From Bacteroidales bacterium (GTDB lineage Bacteria > Bacteroidota > Bacteroidia > Bacteroidales > Lentimicrobiaceae), in NCBI GenBank assembly GCA_016705005.1, contig JADIZB010000011.1, positions 1 to 64,000 on the forward strand: a DNA stretch of 64,000 nt, read 5' to 3'. Numbering within the stretch: position 1 is the first letter of the stretch; every line of letters starts with the position of its first letter. A program made the position numbers and the translations under genes. The notes beneath the pieces are model-generated. The model did not search any database, was not told the origin of the DNA, and saw nothing but the letters and a program-made list of their open reading frames with translations. Of this stretch, positions 16,058-23,077 are shown piece by piece.

Positions 16058-16966
16058 ATGAACAAATTATATAAAATTCTCAGGTTCAGCGCTATTGTAG
16101 TAATGGCATTGCTGATGAATCATGGAATCATTCTGGCGCAGGAAGAAGCAACAGAGGAACCAGCCAAAGAAAGACCTGCAAGGGCTGCTTTTGAAAGCGG
16201 TTTATTGTTTGATGCTGCCACCACAACCCTGCAACCTTCCAAAACCCTGGAAATGATCATCCAGCACCGGTTTGGAACAATGAACAATGGTACTGAAGAT
16301 CTTTTCGGGATATGGGCCCCTTCAAACATCCGCCTGGGTCTGAATTACAGCATCCTGAATAATCTGATGGTCGGTATCGGTACTACTAAGTTCAATAAAA
16401 TGCAGGACATTCAGATCAAATATAATGTACTGCAACAAACCCGGTCAAATAAAATTCCGGTAACTGTTTCGCTTTACGAAGTAATAGGAATTGACGCAAG
16501 AGCTGATGAAACATTTGGCATGAACTACAAATTCAGCCATCGTATGAATTATTTCACACAGATCATTATTTCGCGCAGATTCAATGACATGTTTTCATTA
16601 CAGGTTGCTCCCGGTTTTACGCACTACAATTCAACTGACTCAACCGTGGATCATGACAGAATTTCATTTTCATTTGCAGGTAGGGTTAAGTTCTCGCCCC
16701 AGAGTTCGCTCATCATTGGCGCTGATTTCCCATTGCAAATCCAGGGAATTTCAGAACATACCAAGGATTTCAACGACATGGCTGAACCTATGAAGCCGAA
16801 CATCTGTATTGGATATGAGGTAGCTACAAGTACCCATGCCTTCCATCTTTACCTCGCTTCAGGTCAGGGCATCCTTCCTCAGGAAAATATAATGTTAAAC
16901 AAAAATGACTTTTTTGACAAAGGCATCCTGATCGGGCTCAACATTACCCGACTCTGGAGTTTCTAA
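16058..16966 (+). CDS. DUF5777-family outer-membrane beta-barrel protein
   Basis: A signal peptide (MNKLYKILRFSAIVVMALLMNHGIILAQ) is followed by ~270 residues of alternating amphipathic strands ending in a C-terminal aromatic residue (ITRLWSF), as expected for an outer-membrane barrel. Motifs such as TLEMIIQHRFGTMNNGTEDLFGIWAPSNIRLGLNYS are characteristic of DUF5777. The family is found next to cytochrome genes in Bacteroidota. Its role is unknown; position between a heme lipoprotein and a soluble cytochrome c suggests a porin-like part of an electron pathway, but that is inference. Confidence 0.75.
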   Translation: MNKLYKILRFSAIVVMALLMNHGIILAQEEATEEPAKERPARAAFESGLLFDAATTTLQPSKTLEMIIQHRFGTMNNGTEDLFGIWAPSNIRLGLNYSILNNLMVGIGTTKFNKMQDIQIKYNVLQQTRSNKIPVTVSLYEVIGIDARADETFGMNYKFSHRMNYFTQIIISRRFNDMFSLQVAPGFTHYNSTDSTVDHDRISFSFAGRVKFSPQSSLIIGADFPLQIQGISEHTKDFNDMAEPMKPNICIGYEVATSTHAFHLYLASGQGILPQENIMLNKNDFFDKGILIGLNITRLWSF

Positions 16967-17004
16967 ATTCACAAACTATTTTTAACCAATAATACTCAAT
17001 TACA

Positions 17005-17421
17005 ATGAAAAACTCAATGAAGTTAATCGCCATTTTCAGTGCAGCAGTTCTGTTTATGATCATTAATGTTGCTATGATCCAGAAACCAGGCGGACCATGG
17101 AATGTTCCGGCAAAATACAAATCCATGAAGAGCACCATCAAAGCCGGTGATGCATCTATCAACTCAACCGGTAAAGAATTGTACAACAAACACTGCAAGT
17201 CATGCCATGGAGCCAAAGGCTTAGGTGATGGGCCCAAAGCGGCAAACCTGAAAACAAGTTGCGGTGATTTCTCATCAAAAGATTTCCAGGCCCAGGCCGA
17301 TGGCGATATTTACTATCAGTCATTTGTCGGTCGTGATGAAATGCCAAATTTCGAAAAGAAGATTACAGACGAAGCCGACCGCTGGGCAGTTGTTTATTTC
17401 ATGCGGACACTTAAAAAATAA
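17005..17421 (+). CDS. Monoheme c-type cytochrome (paralog 1)
   Basis: An N-terminal hydrophobic leader or anchor (MKLIAIFSAAVLFMIINVAM) precedes a class I cytochrome c domain. The heme motif is CKSCHGAKGLGDGPK and the axial Met is probably in GRDEMPNFEKKI; WAVVYFMRTLKK is the closing helix. It is very similar to the protein at 20918. Differences include an extra Cys in KTSCGDFSS and a leader without an Ala-X-Ala site, so it may stay anchored. It acts as an electron carrier in the periplasm. Confidence 0.9.
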   Translation: MKNSMKLIAIFSAAVLFMIINVAMIQKPGGPWNVPAKYKSMKSTIKAGDASINSTGKELYNKHCKSCHGAKGLGDGPKAANLKTSCGDFSSKDFQAQADGDIYYQSFVGRDEMPNFEKKITDEADRWAVVYFMRTLKK

Positions 17422-17431
17422 GTTGTTATTG

Positions 17432-17466
17432 AGAGAATATCCTTCAGGGGATATTCTCTTCCTTCC
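17432..17466 (+). terminator. Terminator or attenuator hairpin inside the cytochrome locus
   Basis: An 11-bp perfect stem (AGAGAATATCC at 17432-17442, GGATATTCTCT at 17449-17459) with loop TTCAGG is followed by a T-rich segment. It separates the barrel/cytochrome c genes from the heptaheme gene at 17495. Confidence 0.6.
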
Positions 17467-17494
17467 TTTCTCAAACAATACAAAGCCTTATCCA

Positions 17495-18487
17495 ATGGCT
17501 CAAAAAGCATCCAAAACGCCGGTCATCAGAACATTAACTACCATAGCTGTCGTATTACTTGGCTTAACTTTTTTCATGGTGTCTAATGCTGCCGGTAAAA
17601 AAGAGAAACACCTCGATGACGAAACCAGGCAATGCCTCAGGTGTCATGCAGAAGCCCGGTATTTTTTAAAAGACACAGTATCCGGTGATTCAGTTATAAT
17701 GAAAATGTATGCTGAATTAAGAATAGATCCTGTTAATTATCTGAAAGGCACCCACGGCGCATTTAAGTGTACCGATTGCCATTCTTCTGATTATGCAACA
17801 GTTCCTCATCCTGCCAGCGTTAAATTTGAAACAGACTACACCTGTCTTGATTGCCATGGAGGGGATGAAGCTTATGCGGCATTTCATTTCGAGACCATTG
17901 ATGAAGAATATGCCAGAAGCGTCCATGCTGATAGTCTGAAAGAAAACTTTAACTGCTGGAGCTGCCATAACCCGCATTCATACAGGCTTAACGATGCTAA
18001 AGTTTCCATTACTGACAAGGTAGCCTATGATAATGAAATGTGCTTCAATTGTCATGGCAACCAGGTCAATTTCGAAATTCTTTCCGGGAAAAAGCTCCCT
18101 AACCTGATCAGTAATCACGACTGGTTACCCAATCAGGCTTTACATTTTAAAAAAGTTAGATGCATTGACTGCCATGCAGCTCAAAACGACAGCCTGATGG
18201 TTGCCCACCTGATTAAACCCTCAAAAGAAGCTGTCAGAAAATGCGTTGAATGTCACTCAACCAATTCGATACTGATGTCTTCTTTGTATAAACACTCAGT
18301 TAAAGAGAAAAGGAATGAACTCGGTTTTTACAATGGAGTGATCACCAACGAAGCATATATTATTGGTGCTAACCGCAACTATTACCTTAATGTAGCCAGT
18401 ATTGGTATGTTCTTATTGACACTGCTGGGTATAATAATTCACTCGACAATACGAATTGCAAAAGCGCGTAAAAATGGAGACAAATAA
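17495..18487 (+). CDS. Heptaheme c-type cytochrome with C-terminal membrane anchor
   Basis: The start at 17495 gives a 330-residue protein with an N-terminal hydrophobic leader (TLTTIAVVLLGLTFFMVSNA). The frame runs upstream to 17264 across the previous gene and terminator, which is implausible. Seven CXXCH motifs are seen: CLRCH, CTDCH, CLDCH, CWSCH, CFNCH, CIDCH and CVECH. A C-terminal membrane helix (LNVASIGMFLLTLLGIIIHS) precedes a basic tail. It overlaps the cytochrome b gene by 14 bases, so the pair should form one membrane complex, with the b subunit exchanging electrons with quinol and the heptaheme domain facing the periplasm. Confidence 0.9.
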   Translation: MAQKASKTPVIRTLTTIAVVLLGLTFFMVSNAAGKKEKHLDDETRQCLRCHAEARYFLKDTVSGDSVIMKMYAELRIDPVNYLKGTHGAFKCTDCHSSDYATVPHPASVKFETDYTCLDCHGGDEAYAAFHFETIDEEYARSVHADSLKENFNCWSCHNPHSYRLNDAKVSITDKVAYDNEMCFNCHGNQVNFEILSGKKLPNLISNHDWLPNQALHFKKVRCIDCHAAQNDSLMVAHLIKPSKEAVRKCVECHSTNSILMSSLYKHSVKEKRNELGFYNGVITNEAYIIGANRNYYLNVASIGMFLLTLLGIIIHSTIRIAKARKNGDK

Positions 18488-19094
18488 ACTTTACCTCTAC
18501 CCTGTCTGGGTCAGGCTGTGGCACATTACGAATGCATTGATGTGCCTGGCACTGATACTGTCGGGTGTCAGTATGCAGTATTCAAACCCGGAATTTCCTT
18601 TCATTCGTTTCGACATTGCGGTATCAATGCATAATATCAGTGGCATTATTCTGTCTGCTATGTATGTTATGTTTTTTGTCGGCAACTGGTCAACCAGTAA
18701 CGGAAAGCATTACAGAATCAGGATCAGGGGATTGCTTAATTCACTGATTAAACAGGCTCGTTATTATGCATTTGGAATATTTAAAGGAGAAAAACCTCCA
18801 TTTCCCGTTTCAAAAGAGATGAAATTTAACCCTTTACAAAAATTCACCTATGCTTTAACCATGTATTTTTTTGTACCACTGGTATTTATTACAGGTTGGG
18901 CATTGCTGTTTCCGGGCATGATAATAACAAACGTTTTTGGATTCGGAGGAATTCAGATTACCAGCCTGCTTCATGTAACTGCCGGATTCCTGATTTCCCT
19001 TTTCCTGATCATTCACATTTACTTCTGCACCATCGGTCACTCACCTTCAAGCAACTTTAAGAGTATGATCAATGGTTACCACGAACCACACTGA
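18474..19094 (+). CDS. Cytochrome b561/formate-dehydrogenase-gamma-like membrane subunit
   Basis: A 206-residue protein with four membrane helices. His residues placed for b heme binding are seen at LWHITN (His17), SMHNIS (His53), LLHVTAG and IIHIYF. The first helix pattern YPVWVRLWHITNALMCLALILSG is typical of cytochrome b561 proteins that anchor periplasmic multiheme partners. The start at 18474 (MET...) overlaps the end of the heptaheme gene by 14 bases, indicating translational coupling. Six residues of possible upstream extension (from 18456) seem unneeded. It likely passes electrons between menaquinone and the heptaheme subunit. Confidence 0.88.
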   Translation: METNKLYLYPVWVRLWHITNALMCLALILSGVSMQYSNPEFPFIRFDIAVSMHNISGIILSAMYVMFFVGNWSTSNGKHYRIRIRGLLNSLIKQARYYAFGIFKGEKPPFPVSKEMKFNPLQKFTYALTMYFFVPLVFITGWALLFPGMIITNVFGFGGIQITSLLHVTAGFLISLFLIIHIYFCTIGHSPSSNFKSMINGYHEPH

Positions 19095-19120
19095 TTACCA
19101 AAAATTAATAATAGTTAATC

Positions 19121-19156
19121 ACAATTCACACACAATTCACAACACACACAATTCAC
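19121..19156 (+). repeat. Three ACAATTCAC repeats in the leader of the hexaheme gene
   Basis: ACAATTCAC occurs at 19121, 19132 and 19148 within a CA-rich leader ending 27 bases before the ATG at 19184. It could arise by slippage or act as an RNA-level signal. Confidence 0.6.
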
Positions 19157-19183
19157 ACTTTTACAAACAAAAACCTATTAATC

Positions 19184-20512
19184 ATGAATCGAAAAACTCT
19201 GATTCTCACCCTGATTACTGCAGGCTTACTGGTAGCTGGCAATGTAATGATGACGGGATGTACCAAAGAAGGACCTGCCGGAAAAGATGGTTTAAACGGT
19301 GCTGATGGAACCAATGGCGCTGATGGTACCGCCTCTTGTATTGAATGTCATGCTCCTGATGGAATCGAATTTGCAGCAACACAATATGAACTTTCGAAAC
19401 ACTCATACGGAGAAGCTGCTTTTGAAGAGGCCGGAAGCACAACCTGTGGCCCTTGCCATCTGTCGGAAGCGTTTAAGTATGTTTGCGCAAACAATACACC
19501 ATCAACCTTCACACTGAATACCACGACCAACAAGTATGTCAATGATTATTTCGTAGCTCCGACTGCAGCCTATGGCGAGATCAACTGCGGAACATGTCAC
19601 AGCAGCCTTCATACCACTTATGGTACAGAAGATCTTGCTCTCACAACTGTTGCTCCTGTTGCCATGACCATGTGGGCTGGTGCTAAAACCATCAACCTTG
19701 CTGCCGATGGTGGAAGAAGCAACCTGTGTGTAAAATGTCATCAGCCACGTCCGTTTACCGCCTCTGCAGCAGATGGAAATGTTCTTGATTACGTCGGATT
19801 GGCCAACAATCCCACCGCTGTTTTCTATGATGCAGCCGGTACAGGAAATAAACTGAAACCAGGTTACAGGACCCATACCCACTACGGAACAGCCGGTGCT
19901 GTATTTGCCGGAATGGGCGGTGTTGAATTCGGCACCGGTTATGAGAATTCAGCCCATACTGCACTGGCATCCTGCCAGGATTGCCATATGTCAACCATGG
20001 CTGGAAAAGCCGGTGGACATACCTTCTTTGCCAAAGGAAACTTCAACGGTTGTAATAGCGATGGATGCCACACCGAAGCCAGCGCAACATCTGATGGACT
20101 GTGGATTAATCCAAGGGCAGAGATAAAATCAAAACTTGAAGCACTGGCTGCAGCACTGCAGGTTGGTGGTGTTGAGATCATGAACCGGAACCCGGATGCA
20201 GAACATAACCTCTGGGCTGCAAACACCTCAAACAAATATGACGGGTACCTGAATATTTATGACCCCATTAACAACCCCGAAGGTCCGGATAACAATCCAA
20301 CAGGAGTATTCCAGAATCCAAGTCCTTCGAACTCATGGAGCCAGGCACAGAAAGATTTCAATCTGACCCTGCCAAAAATCACCCTCACCAATGCACAGAT
20401 GGGATCAATCATCAATTTCCAGTTGTGTCTGCGTGATTACAGTTTAGGTATTCACAATTACAAGTATACCAAAAAATTGTTGGAAAACTCGCTTGCCGCT
20501 CTTGGCAGCTAA
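19184..20512 (+). CDS. Hexaheme c-type cytochrome lipoprotein with collagen-like linker
   Basis: A lipoprotein leader ends at MMTGC (Cys26). It is followed by a short Gly-X-Y run (GPAGKDGLNGADGTNGADGT), which would act as an extended stalk from the membrane. Five CXXCH motifs (CIECH, CGPCH, CGTCH, CVKCH, CQDCH) and one CX4CH (CNSDGCH) predict six c hemes. The C-terminal ~140 residues have no heme motif. The 442-residue protein fits a surface or outer-membrane terminal cytochrome or reductase; substrate is unknown. It is transcribed after the cytochrome b gene with an 89-bp gap and followed by a strong terminator. Confidence 0.88.
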   Translation: MNRKTLILTLITAGLLVAGNVMMTGCTKEGPAGKDGLNGADGTNGADGTASCIECHAPDGIEFAATQYELSKHSYGEAAFEEAGSTTCGPCHLSEAFKYVCANNTPSTFTLNTTTNKYVNDYFVAPTAAYGEINCGTCHSSLHTTYGTEDLALTTVAPVAMTMWAGAKTINLAADGGRSNLCVKCHQPRPFTASAADGNVLDYVGLANNPTAVFYDAAGTGNKLKPGYRTHTHYGTAGAVFAGMGGVEFGTGYENSAHTALASCQDCHMSTMAGKAGGHTFFAKGNFNGCNSDGCHTEASATSDGLWINPRAEIKSKLEALAAALQVGGVEIMNRNPDAEHNLWAANTSNKYDGYLNIYDPINNPEGPDNNPTGVFQNPSPSNSWSQAQKDFNLTLPKITLTNAQMGSIINFQLCLRDYSLGIHNYKYTKKLLENSLAALGS

Positions 20513-20531
20513 TCTTCAGTCATTGATACTT

Positions 20532-20569
20532 AAAAAGACCGTTGCAGAAACTGCAACGGTCTTTTTTTC
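20532..20569 (+). terminator. Strong Rho-independent terminator
   Basis: The stem AGACCGTTGCAG/CTGCAACGGTCT (loop AAA) is followed by seven T residues. It ends the operon of the hexaheme lipoprotein. Confidence 0.9.
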
Positions 20570-20596
20570 ATAATCATCTTTCATGAAAAAATTGAA

Positions 20597-20628
20597 TACG
20601 AATACTATGAAAAATATTTGTATTCGTA
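20597..20628. repeat. Perfect 9-bp inverted repeat (possible operator)
   Basis: TACGAATAC and GTATTCGTA are exact reverse complements separated by 14 AT-rich bases. The size and spacing would suit a dimeric regulator or a weak RNA hairpin. No T-run follows. Confidence 0.5.
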
Positions 20629-20696
20629 AAATATTATCATTCAAGCAAATAGATTCGATGGTTTTTATAATTCAATGAAGTAATAGAAAAGCGACG

Positions 20697-20710
20697 GTGA
20701 TATAAATCAT
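20697..20710. promoter_or_regulatory. FNR-type binding site upstream of cytochrome c paralog 2
   Basis: TGAT-ATAA-ATCA (20698-20709) is a perfect palindrome with TGAT/ATCA half-sites. It resembles the sites at 13808 and 15517. It lies about 210 bases before the ATG at 20918. Confidence 0.55.
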
Positions 20711-20917
20711 CCTGTTTTTCGATTAAATCAATTTCCGGGTTTGATTATGTCATTCTATAGTTATATATCTAGTTATTTATATACTTACCTTTATAACCAC
20801 AGCAATGATATGATGCAACAACCGGAAGTTCACATTGATTAACAGTAACAAGTGAACCACCAATTGATTGGTATAAATTACATCTAAGTCAATTCTGAAA
20901 CCAAAAACAAAATCAAC

Positions 20918-21328
20918 ATGAAAAGATCACTGACCCTAACCACAATTCTGTGCACAGTACTCTTCTTTGCCGCTAACATCGCATTGGCTCAAAAAGCCGG
21001 TGGACCATGGGAAATTCCTGCCAAGTACAAATCCATGAAAAGTTCGGTCAAGGCAACTGATGCCTCAGTTATGACCACCGGTAAGGAACTGTACAACAAG
21101 CATTGCAAATCCTGCCACGGAGCCAAAGGATTGGGAGATGGACCAAAATCAGCCACTCTGAAAACTACAGTTCCTTCATTTAAAGACAAAGCCTTCCAGG
21201 CCAGAGCAGATGGAGAAGTTTATTTCCAGTCAATCATCGGACGGGATGAAATGCCCAACTTTGAGAAGAAAATTCTTGATGAGGGTGACAGGTGGGCAGT
21301 AATTAATTTTGTCCGGACCCTGAAGTAA
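20918..21328 (+). CDS. Monoheme c-type cytochrome (paralog 2)
   Basis: A cleavable signal peptide (ending NIALAQ) precedes a 110-residue cytochrome c domain nearly identical in plan to the protein at 17005: shared blocks include PAKYKSMKS, GKELYNKHCKSCHGAKGLGD and GRDEMPNFEKKI. Heme is attached at CKSCH and Met of DEMPNF is the likely ligand. This copy lacks the extra Cys of paralog 1 and has its own upstream region and terminator, so the two can be expressed under different conditions. It is probably the soluble periplasmic shuttle for the heptaheme protein downstream. Confidence 0.92.
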   Translation: MKRSLTLTTILCTVLFFAANIALAQKAGGPWEIPAKYKSMKSSVKATDASVMTTGKELYNKHCKSCHGAKGLGDGPKSATLKTTVPSFKDKAFQARADGEVYFQSIIGRDEMPNFEKKILDEGDRWAVINFVRTLK

Positions 21329-21341
21329 ATCAATACCGGAG

Positions 21342-21375
21342 AATGGGTGTTCAGCCTGACTGAACACCCATTTTC
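21342..21375 (+). terminator. Rho-independent terminator after cytochrome c paralog 2
   Basis: A 13-bp stem (AATGGGTGTTCAG / CTGAACACCCATT, arms 21342-21354 and 21360-21372) with a 5-base loop is followed by T-rich sequence. Confidence 0.85.
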
Positions 21376-21482
21376 ATTTGCTGGTATGAAGATTAATTAA
21401 TCAACAAAAGTGTCAACAATAAAAGTATAAGTGAATCATAAACAGTGTATCTTCAGGATACCTGAATTAAAGCCCGGTAATT

Positions 21483-22982
21483 ATGAAACTGCCCAAATCA
21501 ATTTACAACTGGATAAGCATCAGCGGATTCATTCTGGCTGTCAATAGCCTGATTATCATACTTGTGCTTTTTCTTTTCTCATTGTTTACAAAGGAAAGCA
21601 ATGCCTATATGGGGCTGTTTATCTACATCATAGTACCTGCCTTTATGGTTCTTGGCTTGCTTTTAATTCCGATCGGTATGTTAAAAAAAAGCAGAAAGAA
21701 AATTTCATCTGCTGAAAATACCGAGAAGTGGCCGATTCTGGATCTGAACAACAATTTGCAGCGAAAAGCTCTTGTGAGAATTTCTGTCATTACTGTCATA
21801 TTACTTGTCGTTTCTTCATTTGGCAGTTATCAGGCATTTCATTATACCGAATCCGTAGAGTTTTGCGGCACCTTATGTCACCAGGTGATGGAACCTGAAT
21901 ATGTAACCTATCAACACTCTTCACATGCCAATGTAAAATGTGTTGAATGCCATGTTGGCGAGGGTGCAGACTGGTATATGAAATCAAAATTATCAGGTCT
22001 TTACCAGGTCTATTCGGTATTGTTCAATAAGTATTCAAGGCCTATAGCTACTCCATTGCATAACCTGCGACCTGCCAGTGAAACCTGCGAAAAGTGTCAC
22101 TGGCCCGAGAAATTCTATTCCCAGAAGCTCAGGAACCAAAGATCGTACCTGGCTGATTCGAGCAATACTGAATGGGACATTTCACTTTTAATGAAGATAG
22201 GTCCTCAACATAGTGCCATGGGACTATCAGAAGGCATACACTGGCACATCAATAAGAATTTCAGGATTGAATACATTGCCGGTACCAGCGACAGGGAGAG
22301 TATTCCATGGGTAAAACTCACCAACCTTAAAACCGGAGAGGTAAAAATATATACTGATGAGGAAAATCCGGTTGATAAAGCTGCCATGGATACACTTGAA
22401 AAACGTTCGATGGATTGCATGGATTGCCATACACGCCCTTCGCATACCTACAAATCATCGCCCAACTATATTGATCAGGCAATAGTTTCAGGCAAGATAC
22501 CCGGTAATATCCCCTGGATAAAAATGGCAGCCATGGAGGCATTAAAAATACCTTATGAAACGAAGGAACATGCCCATCAGCAGATATATTCAACCATGGT
22601 GGGTTACTACAAAGATGAGCATCCGGATGTTTATCTGAAAGAATTTACCCGAATCCAAAAAGCCATCAGAGTAGTTCAGAATGAATACGATAACAATGTT
22701 TTTCCTTATATGAGGGCAGATGCTACCCAATACCTCGATCACATCGGACACCTTGAATCAGAAGGTTGCTTCCGCTGCCATTCCGACAGGCACAAAACGA
22801 AGACCGGTGAAACAATTTCAAGAGATTGTAATATTTGCCATACCATACTTGCCCAGGGTCCGAGCAATAAAATACAAACGGTTCAACTTGACAGTACCAT
22901 GGAATTTCTGCATCCTGTCTTCATCCGTGGCAAAGAGAAAACAGCCCTGTGTTCGGATTGTCATAAAGTTCTGTATGAATAA
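21483..22982 (+). CDS. NapC/NirT-type heptaheme inner-membrane cytochrome, ImcH-like
   Basis: The 499-residue protein has three membrane helices: ISGFILAVNSLIIILVLFLF, a second near IYIIVPAFMVLGLLLIPIGM, and ISVITVILLVVSSFGSY. Next comes the NapC/NirT signature FCGTLCHQVMEPEY, a CX3CH heme site typical of this family. Six further motifs follow: CVECH, CEKCH, CMDCH, CFRCH, CNICH and CSDCH, seven in all. NapC/NirT proteins oxidise quinol and hand electrons to periplasmic partners; the plan of three TM helices plus seven hemes resembles Geobacter ImcH. It probably feeds the small cytochrome c encoded upstream. It is transcribed apart from it, 154 bp after a terminator. Confidence 0.88.
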   Translation: MKLPKSIYNWISISGFILAVNSLIIILVLFLFSLFTKESNAYMGLFIYIIVPAFMVLGLLLIPIGMLKKSRKKISSAENTEKWPILDLNNNLQRKALVRISVITVILLVVSSFGSYQAFHYTESVEFCGTLCHQVMEPEYVTYQHSSHANVKCVECHVGEGADWYMKSKLSGLYQVYSVLFNKYSRPIATPLHNLRPASETCEKCHWPEKFYSQKLRNQRSYLADSSNTEWDISLLMKIGPQHSAMGLSEGIHWHINKNFRIEYIAGTSDRESIPWVKLTNLKTGEVKIYTDEENPVDKAAMDTLEKRSMDCMDCHTRPSHTYKSSPNYIDQAIVSGKIPGNIPWIKMAAMEALKIPYETKEHAHQQIYSTMVGYYKDEHPDVYLKEFTRIQKAIRVVQNEYDNNVFPYMRADATQYLDHIGHLESEGCFRCHSDRHKTKTGETISRDCNICHTILAQGPSNKIQTVQLDSTMEFLHPVFIRGKEKTALCSDCHKVLYE

Positions 22983-23032
22983 CAGCAGGATGACCTGACA
23001 TTCATTTACATCTCCGGCTACGGACGAACATA

Positions 23033-23066
23033 AAAAAAGCCCCGGTGATTCCGGGGCTTTTTCTGT
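23033..23066. terminator. Bidirectional terminator between the heptaheme gene and rho
   Basis: The stem AAAAAGCCCCGG/CCGGGGCTTTTT with loop TGATT has A-runs and T-runs on both sides and lies between convergent genes. Confidence 0.88.
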
Positions 23067-23077
23067 TTTGACTATGA

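Larger units (their letters stand above)
20513..20917. other. Intergenic region: terminator, inverted repeat and FNR-type box
   Basis: Besides the terminator and FNR-type box listed separately, these 405 bases contain a perfect 9-bp inverted repeat, TACGAATAC (20597-20605) and GTATTCGTA (20620-20628), spaced by 14 bases. No ORF is convincing. Confidence 0.6.
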
